Source: Candidatus Jettenia sp. (lineage in GTDB: Bacteria > Planctomycetota > Brocadiia > Brocadiales > Brocadiaceae). From it: a stretch of DNA of 64,000 nucleotides. The notes under the pieces are model-generated. The model saw only the letters and a list, made by a program, of their open reading frames with translations, did no database searches and was not told where the DNA came from. The position numbers and the translations under genes were made by a program. Shown in pieces: positions 39,405 to 46,318 of the stretch (position 1 is its first letter; each line of letters opens with the position of its first letter). The stretch lies in NCBI GenBank assembly GCA_021650895.1, contig CP091278.1, positions 1,641,659-1,705,658 on the forward strand. The letters run 5' to 3'.

Positions 39405-40105
39405 TTAATTTTTCAACATATGGTATTTGCTTTTAAGCTTTTCACGAGCAGTGTCTTTCGTAAATTTCCAGGTTACCGTTGTGCATTTTCTATTACGATT
39501 TTCAGCCCATGCAAGAACCTCTTTTTCTAAGGTCTCCTTATCGGCAATACGTCGGTCGAGGCATTGCCGAGAAAGAGCAGAAAACTCTATTTCGGCCATA
39601 TTCAGCCAACTCCCCTTTTTGGGCGTATAGTGTACCTGAAATTTTTCAGCAAGATCAAAAGCTTCTTCAGGTGGAAATACTTCATAAAAAGAACCAGGTG
39701 TATGGGTATTCAAATTGTCTTGAACAAGACGAATACATTCTACCCCAGGATAATATACCTGAACGAATTGTTTCACAATTCGGCATAGTCAACTGCAGTA
39801 CGCCTTTCTCTTACTTGAACATAACGAAAGCCAGTATGGGGTTCAAAAGCGAGTAAAACACAACAACTACCATTGCGCTCGTACTCATAATCTTCCCGTT
39901 TGAGTTTTCCCGGCTTCATGGGTATTGGAACAATACTATCACCAAGAAGCTGACACGGCCGTTCATCAAAACAGATCAGAGGACGCAAAGGATCATAGGG
40001 TTGAGCATACTGATGGAGAACATCTTCCATATGCCAGATATAATCGCCCGTTATTTTCCCTATACACCATCGCTTCTTCAGCCACGGTTTCAGTTCGTTT
40101 TTTTT
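39405..40105 (-). pseudogene. IS630-family transposase, catalytic part (OrfB) with a second frame break
   Basis: Catalytic DDE domain in two frames. The first (to 39773) has ICFDERPCQL with the first Asp, and ends at TAVDYAEL. The second (from 39776) begins KQFVQVYYPGVECI and has VQDNLNTHT with the second Asp and KKGSWLNMAEIEFS with the Glu. The joint at 39773-39780 needs one added base (TTG-TGA to TTT-GTG). All three catalytic residues are present. Unlike the upstream joint, this one has no slippery run, so the copy is inactive unless the base is an assembly loss. Confidence 0.85.
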
Positions 40106-40530
40106 AAAGCCTTTCTTACACTTTCTAAACAAAGGGATTCTACTACTTTTAACTCTACCAGTTTCTCCCCTATTAACTCCAGTGTCCATCGTACAGCCCC
40201 TTGGGGAGGCTCTGAACAGGCTATCATGGAAACAGCAGATTCCACCCTCTTATCTACTTTGAGAGGCTGGCCGCTTCGAGGCTTCTCTTGTAGCAATTCC
40301 ACGATAGTATCAAACTTGCTTTGCGTGAACTTCTTCCGCATTTTATATATGGCTGTTCTACAAACCCCTAATACACTGATTATTTCGTCATCGATCTTAC
40401 CCTCATTTGACAGTAATAAAATACGTGCTCGATTTATTGCTCTGGCTGATTTTTTCCCTTGTTTTACATACGTTTCTAACTCTTCTCGTTCTCTTTCGCT
40501 TAATTGAACATTATATATTTTTTTTGGCAT
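40090..40530 (-). CDS. IS630-family transposase, N-terminal part (OrfA)
   Basis: 146 residues holding the helix-turn-helix DNA-binding region of an IS630 transposase (SEREREELETYVKQGK, ARILLLSNEGKIDDEIISVLGV, CRTAIYKMRKKF, RSGQPLKVD). The frame ends in TTA-AAA-AAA-ACG-AAC-TGA. T-TTA-AAA within an eight-A run is a textbook minus-one slippery site, and the next frame continues the protein (KNELKPWLKKRW), so programmed frameshifting is plausible. A missing A would also explain it. Confidence 0.88.
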   Translation of the reverse strand: MPKKIYNVQLSEREREELETYVKQGKKSARAINRARILLLSNEGKIDDEIISVLGVCRTAIYKMRKKFTQSKFDTIVELLQEKPRSGQPLKVDKRVESAVSMIACSEPPQGAVRWTLELIGEKLVELKVVESLCLESVRKALKKTN

Positions 40531-40640
40531 AATCGCATCCTTCCTTGGAAGAAGTATACCAAAATATATTTATAGGTGCAATTTAAATAGAAGCAGGACT
40601 AGTTTATCGAGAAGGTTGAAAAATTAACAAGGTTTACCGA

Positions 40641-40883
40641 ATGCCAAATAAAACACTGCCTGACAAATGTCACTCTGTGGTGGTACTAAAAACCAGAAAA
40701 AACTATCTTTGCAGTAGATTTAGGATTTGGTATTGTAGTGGTGAGGGATGTACTGGCAACAGTATGCTCACAGTGTGGTGCTGATTGGATTGAAGATGCT
40801 ATTGCATCGAAGCTAGAGGATATTGTGATGATGCACGTAAGAAATATCATCTCGTAGTAGAAGTTACAACACTCGCTGTTTAA
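40641..40883 (+). pseudogene. YgiT-type zinc-finger antitoxin, frame broken three times
   Basis: Stitching three frames gives MPNKTLPDKCH, a CGG turn, then PEKTIFAVDLGFGIVVVRDV, VCSQCGADWIEDAIASKLEDIV and DDARKKYHLVVEVTTLAV. The two Cys pairs (C-x2-C at each end) and the middle strand pattern match the YgiT/MqsA-like zinc-finger antitoxin family. Each joint is repaired by one added base. No complete toxin gene is adjacent; the IS630 element ends 40 bases upstream and may have removed it. I see nothing else in 40884-41050. Confidence 0.7.
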
Positions 40884-41050
40884 GAAATGTCCTTGATTAC
40901 CTTATTTGGGTTAAATATTCTTAAAGGTGAGTTTTTACCTTTTACGGATATGTGGTTACTGCGAAGAGTGTAGAGAATGCAGAGAAATAAGATAAAACAG
41001 TGCTTTGTAGAAATAGGCAAATTGATCAGGCTAAATTTTAAAATTTACCT

Positions 41051-41626
41051 TCATTCTTTTAACCTCTCAACTTCGAAAATTTCCCAGAGATTTATCTCGA
41101 CCCCTTCAAGCGATTTACATGAAAATACTTCATGAGGACCGAAAATTTCACCTTTCGTATACATTGCATCAGCATCTAACCAAAATCTTTCTATATATTC
41201 TTCAAGAGGATCGACGACAAGATATTCTCTTACCCCACATCTTTCATAAAGTTGTTTCTTTTCTCTCAAATCTTTCAAAGCCGTGAAAGGCGAGAGTATC
41301 TCAATCACAAAGTCGGGCGCTCCTTGAATATTTTTATCGGTAATCTTATTTTTATCACATACAACGAAAACATCTGGCTGGGCAATATCATATTCGGTAA
41401 GAATTACATCAACAGGGGCTATAAAAGGTCTGCATGGTTTGTTTGTTAGTTGTTGCTCTAAACGACTAAAGAATTTGCCTGCTATAACCTGATGTTTTAC
41501 TGTTGGAGCTGGTGTCATATTATAGGCCACACCGTCAATTATCTCCCACCGTTCATCATCAGGCCAGCTAAGGTAATCATTCCATGTATATTTTCTGGCT
41601 GATTTTTTTATTAAAGGATATACCAT
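41051..41626 (-). CDS. Uma2 family endonuclease (DUF820)
   Basis: Predicted PD-(D/E)XK-type protein of 191 residues. Landmarks: WEIIDGVAYNMTPAPTVKHQ near the N-terminus, EYDIAQPDVFVV (Asp of the active site), PDFVIEILSP (the E-x-L core) and KKQLYERCGVREYLVVDP. The Uma2 family is abundant in cyanobacteria and planctomycetes and found in accessory regions, but its role is not established. No partner gene overlaps it. Confidence 0.92.
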   Translation of the reverse strand: MVYPLIKKSARKYTWNDYLSWPDDERWEIIDGVAYNMTPAPTVKHQVIAGKFFSRLEQQLTNKPCRPFIAPVDVILTEYDIAQPDVFVVCDKNKITDKNIQGAPDFVIEILSPFTALKDLREKKQLYERCGVREYLVVDPLEEYIERFWLDADAMYTKGEIFGPHEVFSCKSLEGVEINLWEIFEVERLKE

Positions 41627-41819
41627 TTCTTCTTTCTTGAAATGGGAAACAAAAAGGAATTTGCAACTATTTAAATATACGAAAATTAATTTTTTACTTA
41701 ATACCTATTTCTCATTTCTTTGAAAAATGATAAAAAAGCATAAAAGCGATTACACTGAGCTATATGCAATTATTCAAGCATCCACTTTTTTCTATAATAA
41801 ACAAAAATTAAGATAAAGT

Positions 41820-42031
41820 TCATAAAAGTTTTTTAAATTCTTCAATACCAAAACCTGCATCCTTTACGATACCAGCCATGGTAAAAGCATCAATCGGATT
41901 TGCCCTTGGAATAGTAATGATACGGTTTCCATCTGTCATTACAATGTGCTTCCCTTGCCGTGTTATCCAAAAGCTTGCTTTCTCCAGGGCTTTCACTGCC
42001 CGATGGTGATTTTGCCTGGTAGTTTAGGCAT
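41820..42031 (-). pseudogene. hicA: HicA-type mRNA interferase toxin, frame broken near the N-terminus
   Basis: Starts MPKLPGK three bases after hicB. One added base in the A-run near 42010-42013 then gives NHHRAVKALEKASFWITRQGKHIVM, with the HicA double-stranded-RNA-binding fold and the catalytic His in QGKHIVM, followed by ITIPRANPIDAFTMAGIVKDAGF and a stop. The restored length of about 69 residues is normal. As written the gene stops after 12 codons. Whether the base loss is real decides if the pair is active. Confidence 0.8.
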
Positions 42032-42034
42032 AAA

Positions 42035-42229
42035 CTATTTCACTTCTACATAACGGGATTCTTTGTCTTTACTCAATTCATCAACGGTTTGCAGATATGC
42101 CTGTATAGCATCTTTTATATTCTCTAAAGCCTCCTCTTCTGTTTTACCCTGCGACCAGCAACCTGGCATACCAGGAACCCAGACGGCATAACCTTCTTCT
42201 GTTTTTTTAATATTAACTTTGTATTTCAT
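42035..42229 (-). CDS. hicB: HicB-type antitoxin
   Basis: 64-residue partial-RNase-H-fold antitoxin: YKVNIKKTEEGYAVWVPGMPGC is the HicB strand pair, and SQGKTEEEALENIKDAIQAYL the following helix. There is no C-terminal DNA-binding domain, so it is the short HicB form. It precedes hicA by three bases on the same strand. Confidence 0.9.
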   Translation of the reverse strand: MKYKVNIKKTEEGYAVWVPGMPGCWSQGKTEEEALENIKDAIQAYLQTVDELSKDKESRYVEVK

Positions 42230-42396
42230 CTGATAACTTTATTCCCTCTATAATGACCTTAATTCAAACTTTTCAAAATTTGGATTTTTTATCCATTCTT
42301 TCCATATCTGATTATCTCATATTATGGTGTTTATTGCTGTTGCTGGCGAGCGATAAATTGGATTTCCATTATTGATACACTGAAGTTGCTTAATTC

Positions 42397-42806
42397 CTAT
42401 AGTTCTTCAATAAATTTTCGTGGTGTTAATATCTTAAAACTATAAGGTAAATTCTTCAGACTAAGAAGATCTCTGTCGCCTGTTATCAGAATATTCGCAT
42501 TTGCTTCTATACAGCATTCAAGCAGTACATTATCTTCGATGTCTCTGCATACAAATATCTTTTTTCCCAGTTGAACAATCTTTGCCTTTGCCACAAAAGC
42601 CGCTATACCTGAGATTAATACTTCTAGCTGAATACGATCAATCTTTCCTTCAGACTCAAGTGTTAGTGAACATCACGACATTCATTTAAGAGTTCGGGAG
42701 ACACATATATATCTGCTTCTGTGAATGCTTTCTTAACAGCTTTTCCTGGAATTCCACCGAAGACGAATGCAGAAATAAGTACATTTGTATCAATAACTAC
42801 TTTATT
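42397..42806 (-). pseudogene. PIN-domain toxin (PIN_3/VapC-like), frame broken in the middle
   Basis: The first frame reads NKVVIDTNVLISAFVFGGIP ... YVSPELLNECRDV and ends at a TAA; the second continues LTLESEGKIDRIQLEVL, ISGIAAFVAKAK, FVCRDIEDNVLLECC and ILITGDRDLLSL to the stop at 42397. One added base near 42666-42672 joins them into a normal PIN toxin with all acidic residues (Asp in VIDTN, Glu in ELLNE, Asp in CRDIEDN, Asp in TGDRD). No ATG, GTG or TTG precedes NKVVID in frame; the start should overlap the stop of the antitoxin gene. Third toxin in a four-gene run. Confidence 0.78.
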
Positions 42807-43002
42807 TCTTTTCTTCGTAGGCTTTTCTCCTTACTCGTTTAACAGCACTATCTATATCTTTCATTGTTAGTTTTGTCTTTTTAAAGGCCTCTCTGGCAAT
42901 CTTAAGGGTTGCATCAAGCCTTTCTTCAGGGGAAAGCACTGAAAGAATATAATCTTTGGGGTTGATTATTTTTGCTCTCTTAATTGCTGTATCAGTTTTC
43001 AT
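42802..43002 (-). CDS. Small antitoxin-like protein paired with the PIN toxin
   Basis: 66 residues, basic and helical (LSPEERLDATLKIAREAF, TMKDIDSAVKRVRRKAYEEKK). Its stop overlaps the beginning of the PIN toxin reading, and its start overlaps the TumE-like gene by four bases. It resembles the short helical antitoxins found before PIN_3 toxins; exact family not recognised. Confidence 0.75.
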   Translation of the reverse strand: MKTDTAIKRAKIINPKDYILSVLSPEERLDATLKIAREAFKKTKLTMKDIDSAVKRVRRKAYEEKK

Positions 43003-43373
43003 GTTAAACGATTCAATTTTTGCCTTACAAAAAGGAGAAATTCTCTTAAACCCTCATCTGGAATTTCATTTATATTACTCTCGATAACTTTTTCTTCCTC
43101 CCCATCATGAAAATGTTTTGGAAATGTTCTTGTATACTGCCATTTTTTATGAGGGGCATTATCATGTCGATATATCGATCCGTCTATATGTTTCCTTTCC
43201 CAATGGTAACTATACCGTCCACTGATTTTTAAGGAATACCATACATCGATAAAACTACTATCTTTAAGGACAATTCTACATTGATTAACATCTGTAATTA
43301 TCATATCTTCAACAATATCACTAAATTCAATTTCTGCTATTTCTTTGAGCTTTCCGATATTAACTATCATCAA
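42999..43373 (-). CDS. TumE-like toxin (DUF6516)
   Basis: 124-residue protein with the hallmark HDNAPHKKWQYTRTFPKHFHDG of the TumE/DUF6516 family, preceded by CRIVLKDSSFIDVWYSL and YHWERKHIDGSIYRHD. Family members are toxins of small mobile toxin-antitoxin pairs; the molecular target is not established to my knowledge. Start and stop overlap the neighbouring genes by four bases each (ATGA), so translation is coupled through the run. Confidence 0.85.
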   Translation of the reverse strand: MMIVNIGKLKEIAEIEFSDIVEDMIITDVNQCRIVLKDSSFIDVWYSLKISGRYSYHWERKHIDGSIYRHDNAPHKKWQYTRTFPKHFHDGEEEKVIESNINEIPDEGLREFLLFVRQKLNRLT

Positions 43374-43657
43374 AGAGTCCTCAAGGCTTTCTCAAGCTCA
43401 TCTTTTTTGAACTCAAGATGATCAAACCTTTGGAGATCCTGCCAGGTGTCTTTCTCTTCAACCTCACCTTTTCTGTACAACTCCTCAAACTCTTTAACAG
43501 AGGAAACGCCATATTTTGTTTGTATCTTAAATATCTCAGTTTTTATTTCCCTCAATTTCCTTTCCAGGAAAACCTTTAGACTTTCCCTTATCATCTCGTC
43601 CTTTGAAAGGTTGAGCTTCTCAGCTAAAGCATCTAATTCTTTCATTTCTAATTGCAT
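43370..43657 (-). CDS. TumA-like antitoxin
   Basis: 95 residues. The N-terminal part LDALAEKLNLSKDEMIRESLKVFLERKL looks like a ribbon-helix-helix DNA-binding domain, followed by a charged helix and VSSVKEFEELYRKGEVEEKDTW, a likely toxin-binding tail. First gene of the four-gene toxin-antitoxin run, overlapping the TumE-like gene by four bases. Confidence 0.8.
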   Translation of the reverse strand: MQLEMKELDALAEKLNLSKDEMIRESLKVFLERKLREIKTEIFKIQTKYGVSSVKEFEELYRKGEVEEKDTWQDLQRFDHLEFKKDELEKALRTL

Positions 43658-44055
43658 GCCTTATCCTCCTGATATAAACCTGGTAGATACACTTTGCTTT
43701 ATTATAAGTTTCCCTGAATCATTTGTCTATTTTATCTTATCAAAACAAAGACTCTAAACACTCTAACAAAAGGTGTTGCGTATAATTCACTGGTTATTTT
43801 GTCTTTCTCAAAAAGGTATACATCTCTTAATTGATATTGTCTTCAAATTCACGCTCTATGCTAAGAGACCATCTGAAAAGGTTAGAGTAAAGGGAAATAT
43901 GTCGCTCCGCTGGAGCTAAAAATATATATGAGATATCGTTTCTATTTTAATATCTCCTTTTTGTTGAAAAAGGGTCTTTATTCAGTTATAGTTAGTATCG
44001 ATCTGATATTATAGTTAATCTTTTAAATACTTTCTTTAGGATTCTCTAATCCAAA
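43658..44055. other. Intergenic region between divergent toxin-antitoxin units
   Basis: About 400 AT-rich bases between the TumA-like gene (minus) and the DUF433 gene (plus). It should carry both promoters. I see no gene and no clear operator. Confidence 0.45.
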
Positions 44056-44285
44056 ATGAAATATCAAGAAATAATAACGATTGCGATTGAACCTGGTAAA
44101 CGCTGTGGTAAGCCTTGTATTCGTGGTATGCGCATTACAGTATATGATATATTATCGTATTTGGCTGCTGGCATGACTACAGGGGAAATTCTAAAGATCT
44201 CCCCTACCTGACAAAAGAAGACATCCAGGCGTGTCTGAGCTATGCTGCAGACCGTGAGCATCAGCTACTGATAGCGCAATCATGA
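44056..44285 (+). pseudogene. DUF433 antitoxin, frame broken
   Basis: Begins MKYQEIITIAIEPGKRCGKP, then CIRGMRITVYDILSYLAAGM and TTGEIL. One added base near 44191-44197 (an AAA run) restores KDLPYLTKEDIQACLSYAADRE and the end LLIAQS. This is the classic DUF433 (VapB-like helix-turn-helix) antitoxin, and its stop overlaps the start of the DUF5615 toxin (ATGA). As written it ends after SPT. Confidence 0.85.
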
Positions 44286-44743
44286 AACTTCTCTTCGATC
44301 AGAATTTATCACCAAGATTGGTTGATGGGCTCGCAGATATATTCCCTGATTCAACACATGTTTCCTTAAAGGGACTTGATCGTGCTACAGATGATGAGGT
44401 CTGGAAATGGGCGCTTGAACACGGGTTTACCATTGTGACTAGAGATGCTGATTTCAACGAATTCAGTACATTGCGAGGTTTCCCTCCCAAGATAATCCGG
44501 ATTAGAGTAAGTAATTGTACTACTAGCCAAATCGAGAAATTGATACAAGCACATTACGAAACTATACAACAGATGCAAAAAACCCAACAGCATTCTTTGC
44601 GCTATCTTCCAATAGCCTGCTTTTTCCAAGACTTTCACTGCCCGATAGTAAAATCTTTCAATACCCCTATCAATCAGGCAATTTTACTGTATATTATATT
44701 CAATACAAATTTTCTCATATTCCTATACAATATCCCCTGTTGA
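44282..44743 (+). CDS. DUF5615 PIN-like toxin with abnormal C-terminal extension
   Basis: Residues 1-106 match the DUF5615 toxin family: MKLLFDQNLSPRLVDGLADIFPDS with the first Asp, DDEVWKWALEHGFTIVTRDADF with the second acidic pair, then PPKIIRIRVSNCTTSQIEKLI. The family normally ends just after QKTQQHSL; here the frame runs on for about 47 residues through the antisense of a hicA fragment and into the ndk 3' end (20-base overlap). So the true C-terminus was lost by a rearrangement near 44600. The core may still be active. Confidence 0.82.
   Translation: MKLLFDQNLSPRLVDGLADIFPDSTHVSLKGLDRATDDEVWKWALEHGFTIVTRDADFNEFSTLRGFPPKIIRIRVSNCTTSQIEKLIQAHYETIQQMQKTQQHSLRYLPIACFFQDFHCPIVKSFNTPINQAILLYIIFNTNFLIFLYNIPC
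44599..44656 (-). pseudogene. hicA fragment
   Basis: On the minus strand this reads DFYYRAVKVLEKAGYWKIAQR after one shift, very close to RAVKALEKASFW of the hicA at 41820-42031. The first shift again falls at CGGGCAGTGAAAG. It is fused to the 3' end of the DUF5615 gene, marking a recombination joint. Confidence 0.6.
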
Positions 44744-45193
44744 CATATCATAAACCCACTGAATATCCGTTAGGTTGTACTCAAAGAGTTCTTCTTTCTT
44801 AAAAAAGATACCGATTTCTTTTTCGGCAGAAGCAGGAGAGTCGGAGCCGTGGATCAGGTTGAAACGGTTACTGATGGCATAATCGCCACGGATCGTGCCG
44901 GGTTCGGCCTTAGAGCCAAAGGTGGCTCCCATCATCTTTCGGACGATTTCTATGGCATTCTTGCCTTTAAGCGCCATAACTACTACCGGGGCAGAAGTAG
45001 TGTATCTAATCAAAGGTTCGAAGAAATCCTTACCTTCATGTGGGGCGTAGTGTTGTCTCGCTAAGGATTCCGGAATCTGCATCATTTTCATCCCTAGTAT
45101 TTGAAATCCCTTCTCTTCAAATCGAGCAATGATCTTTCCTAACAAGCGACGTTGAACAGCATCTGGTTTCAATATAATTAAGGTCTTTTCCAT
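44723..45193 (-). CDS. ndk: Nucleoside diphosphate kinase
   Basis: Transfers the gamma phosphate from ATP to NDPs through a phospho-histidine. His115 in FNLIHGSDSP is the catalytic residue, and the N-terminal TLIILKPDAVQRRLLG, RYTTSAPVVVMALKG and GTIRGDYA are the usual Ndk landmarks. 156 residues, slightly longer than average because of the C-terminal FEYNLTDIQWVYD tail. Confidence 0.97.
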   Translation of the reverse strand: MEKTLIILKPDAVQRRLLGKIIARFEEKGFQILGMKMMQIPESLARQHYAPHEGKDFFEPLIRYTTSAPVVVMALKGKNAIEIVRKMMGATFGSKAEPGTIRGDYAISNRFNLIHGSDSPASAEKEIGIFFKKEELFEYNLTDIQWVYDMSTGDIV

Positions 45194-45328
45194 AAGAAAT
45201 TTATTCCTCTATTAAAAAATTAACCGTAGAAAACTTTATAAAAGAGCAAGAGACAAGGGTCACGGTTGTAAGGATTTAATTAACCCTTTTAAACTCTCTC
45301 CATTACCTTGTCCCTTGCTACTTGCCCT

Positions 45329-45877
45329 TTACTTTTGACACCTTTTTTTAAGTTTCTTCACATAGACTTCCCTTACCTTGAGGAAAAAGTTTTGATAATC
45401 AACACTCTTGTAATCTGGAAATGTCCATGGAAAGGCCTCGTATCTTCCACCACGATAATTAAGAGTTACTTCGGCATATATTCCATCTCGCAAATAAATA
45501 CGGTGGGAAAAATCTTTCGTAGAGGCCAGAATGAGTCTGCTTTCATTAAGGTAACCAGGATCAATATTGATGGGTCGTTGTACAGGGTATTTCTTTGATG
45601 AAGCAATGGTTTCTTCCAACGTATTGGTCTGTACTTTAATGAGTGCTATCTCGTCTGGCATAATCAGTTTTTTAAAACTATAGAACTGCCTTTGAATGCC
45701 TTTACCCATTTCCTCGTTATAATACTCAGTAAAGGTAAAAGGTAGGATATCACTTCGAATGTCTATAGGGCAGAAATATTCTTCCAGTATCTTGTCTATT
45801 TGAAATAAAAGCTCAGGAATGCTTGTTAGTATACCAATAATTAAATTTGCAGGTTTTGGTAAAGAGATTTGCCCCAT
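45329..45877 (-). CDS. DUF4416 family protein
   Basis: 182-residue protein of unknown function, recognised by PKPANLIIGILTS at the N-terminus, LPFTFTEYYNEEMG, RPINIDPGYLNESRLILAS, TKDFSHRIYLRDGIYAEVTL and GRYEAFPWTFPDY. The family is common in planctomycetes and deltaproteobacteria. The ATG at 45877 is used; the open frame runs 11 codons further into the left arm of the MITE-like element and that part is only repeat translation. Confidence 0.88.
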   Translation of the reverse strand: MGQISLPKPANLIIGILTSIPELLFQIDKILEEYFCPIDIRSDILPFTFTEYYNEEMGKGIQRQFYSFKKLIMPDEIALIKVQTNTLEETIASSKKYPVQRPINIDPGYLNESRLILASTKDFSHRIYLRDGIYAEVTLNYRGGRYEAFPWTFPDYKSVDYQNFFLKVREVYVKKLKKRCQK

Positions 45878-45882
45878 AGAAG

Positions 45883-46316
45883 TTAGCCACGAATTAACAC
45901 GAATGGACACGAATGAAAAAATAAATTAACCACGGATTAACACGAATAAACACTGATAAAAACATTTAAAGAGTACTTTAATCTGAACATACCAAGAGAT
46001 ACAAATTTCTTAGTTGTACTATTAATATCTTCAGTCTCTTTTGTTAGAGAAAATTCAGAGATGTATTGATATGAGATAGCGTTTCACCCCTTGCGGGTTC
46101 AATTTTGTAAATTGAACCTATAGAGTTTGTACGCTCGATAGCTTATATCGTCCTCATGGTCTAAACACCATGGAAATATTTCAAATTGTGGGTTCAGGTT
46201 ACAAACCTGAACCTGCCCAGGAATGAGACAGTATTTCACTATTATGTTCGACAGGAAAACAAAGATGCTGAAGACCTCATGTAAGCCGATTTTCATTCGT
46301 GTTAATTCGTGGCTAA
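45883..46316. repeat. 434-base MITE-like element with 23-base inverted ends
   Basis: The left arm TTAGCCACGAATTAACACGA (from 45883) and the right arm (ending 46316) are perfect inverted repeats over 23 bases. Two 23-base palindromes lie inside, at 46096-46118 (arms GGTTCAATTT and AAATTGAACC) and 46191-46213 (arms GGTTCAGGTT and AACCTGAACC). A second partial copy of the end motif is next to the left arm. No gene is inside. It ends two bases from the proS stop codon. Confidence 0.7.
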
Positions 46317-46318
46317 TT

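Larger units (their letters stand above)
39392..40599 (-). mobile_element. IS630-family insertion sequence, complete ends
   Basis: A 1208-base element with perfect 17-base terminal inverted repeats (GTCCTGCTTCTATTTAA at the left and its complement at the right) flanked on both sides by TA, the target duplication of the IS630/Tc1/mariner group. It holds one transposase gene on the minus strand in three frames. It lies between vapBC and a YgiT-type antitoxin remnant, in the toxin-antitoxin island. Confidence 0.93.

Noticed and set aside
45240-45340. Imperfect inverted repeat (AGCAAGAGACAAGGG and CCTTGTCCCTTGCT) upstream of ndk
   Set aside because: Stem is interrupted and no T-run follows; too weak to call a terminator or element.
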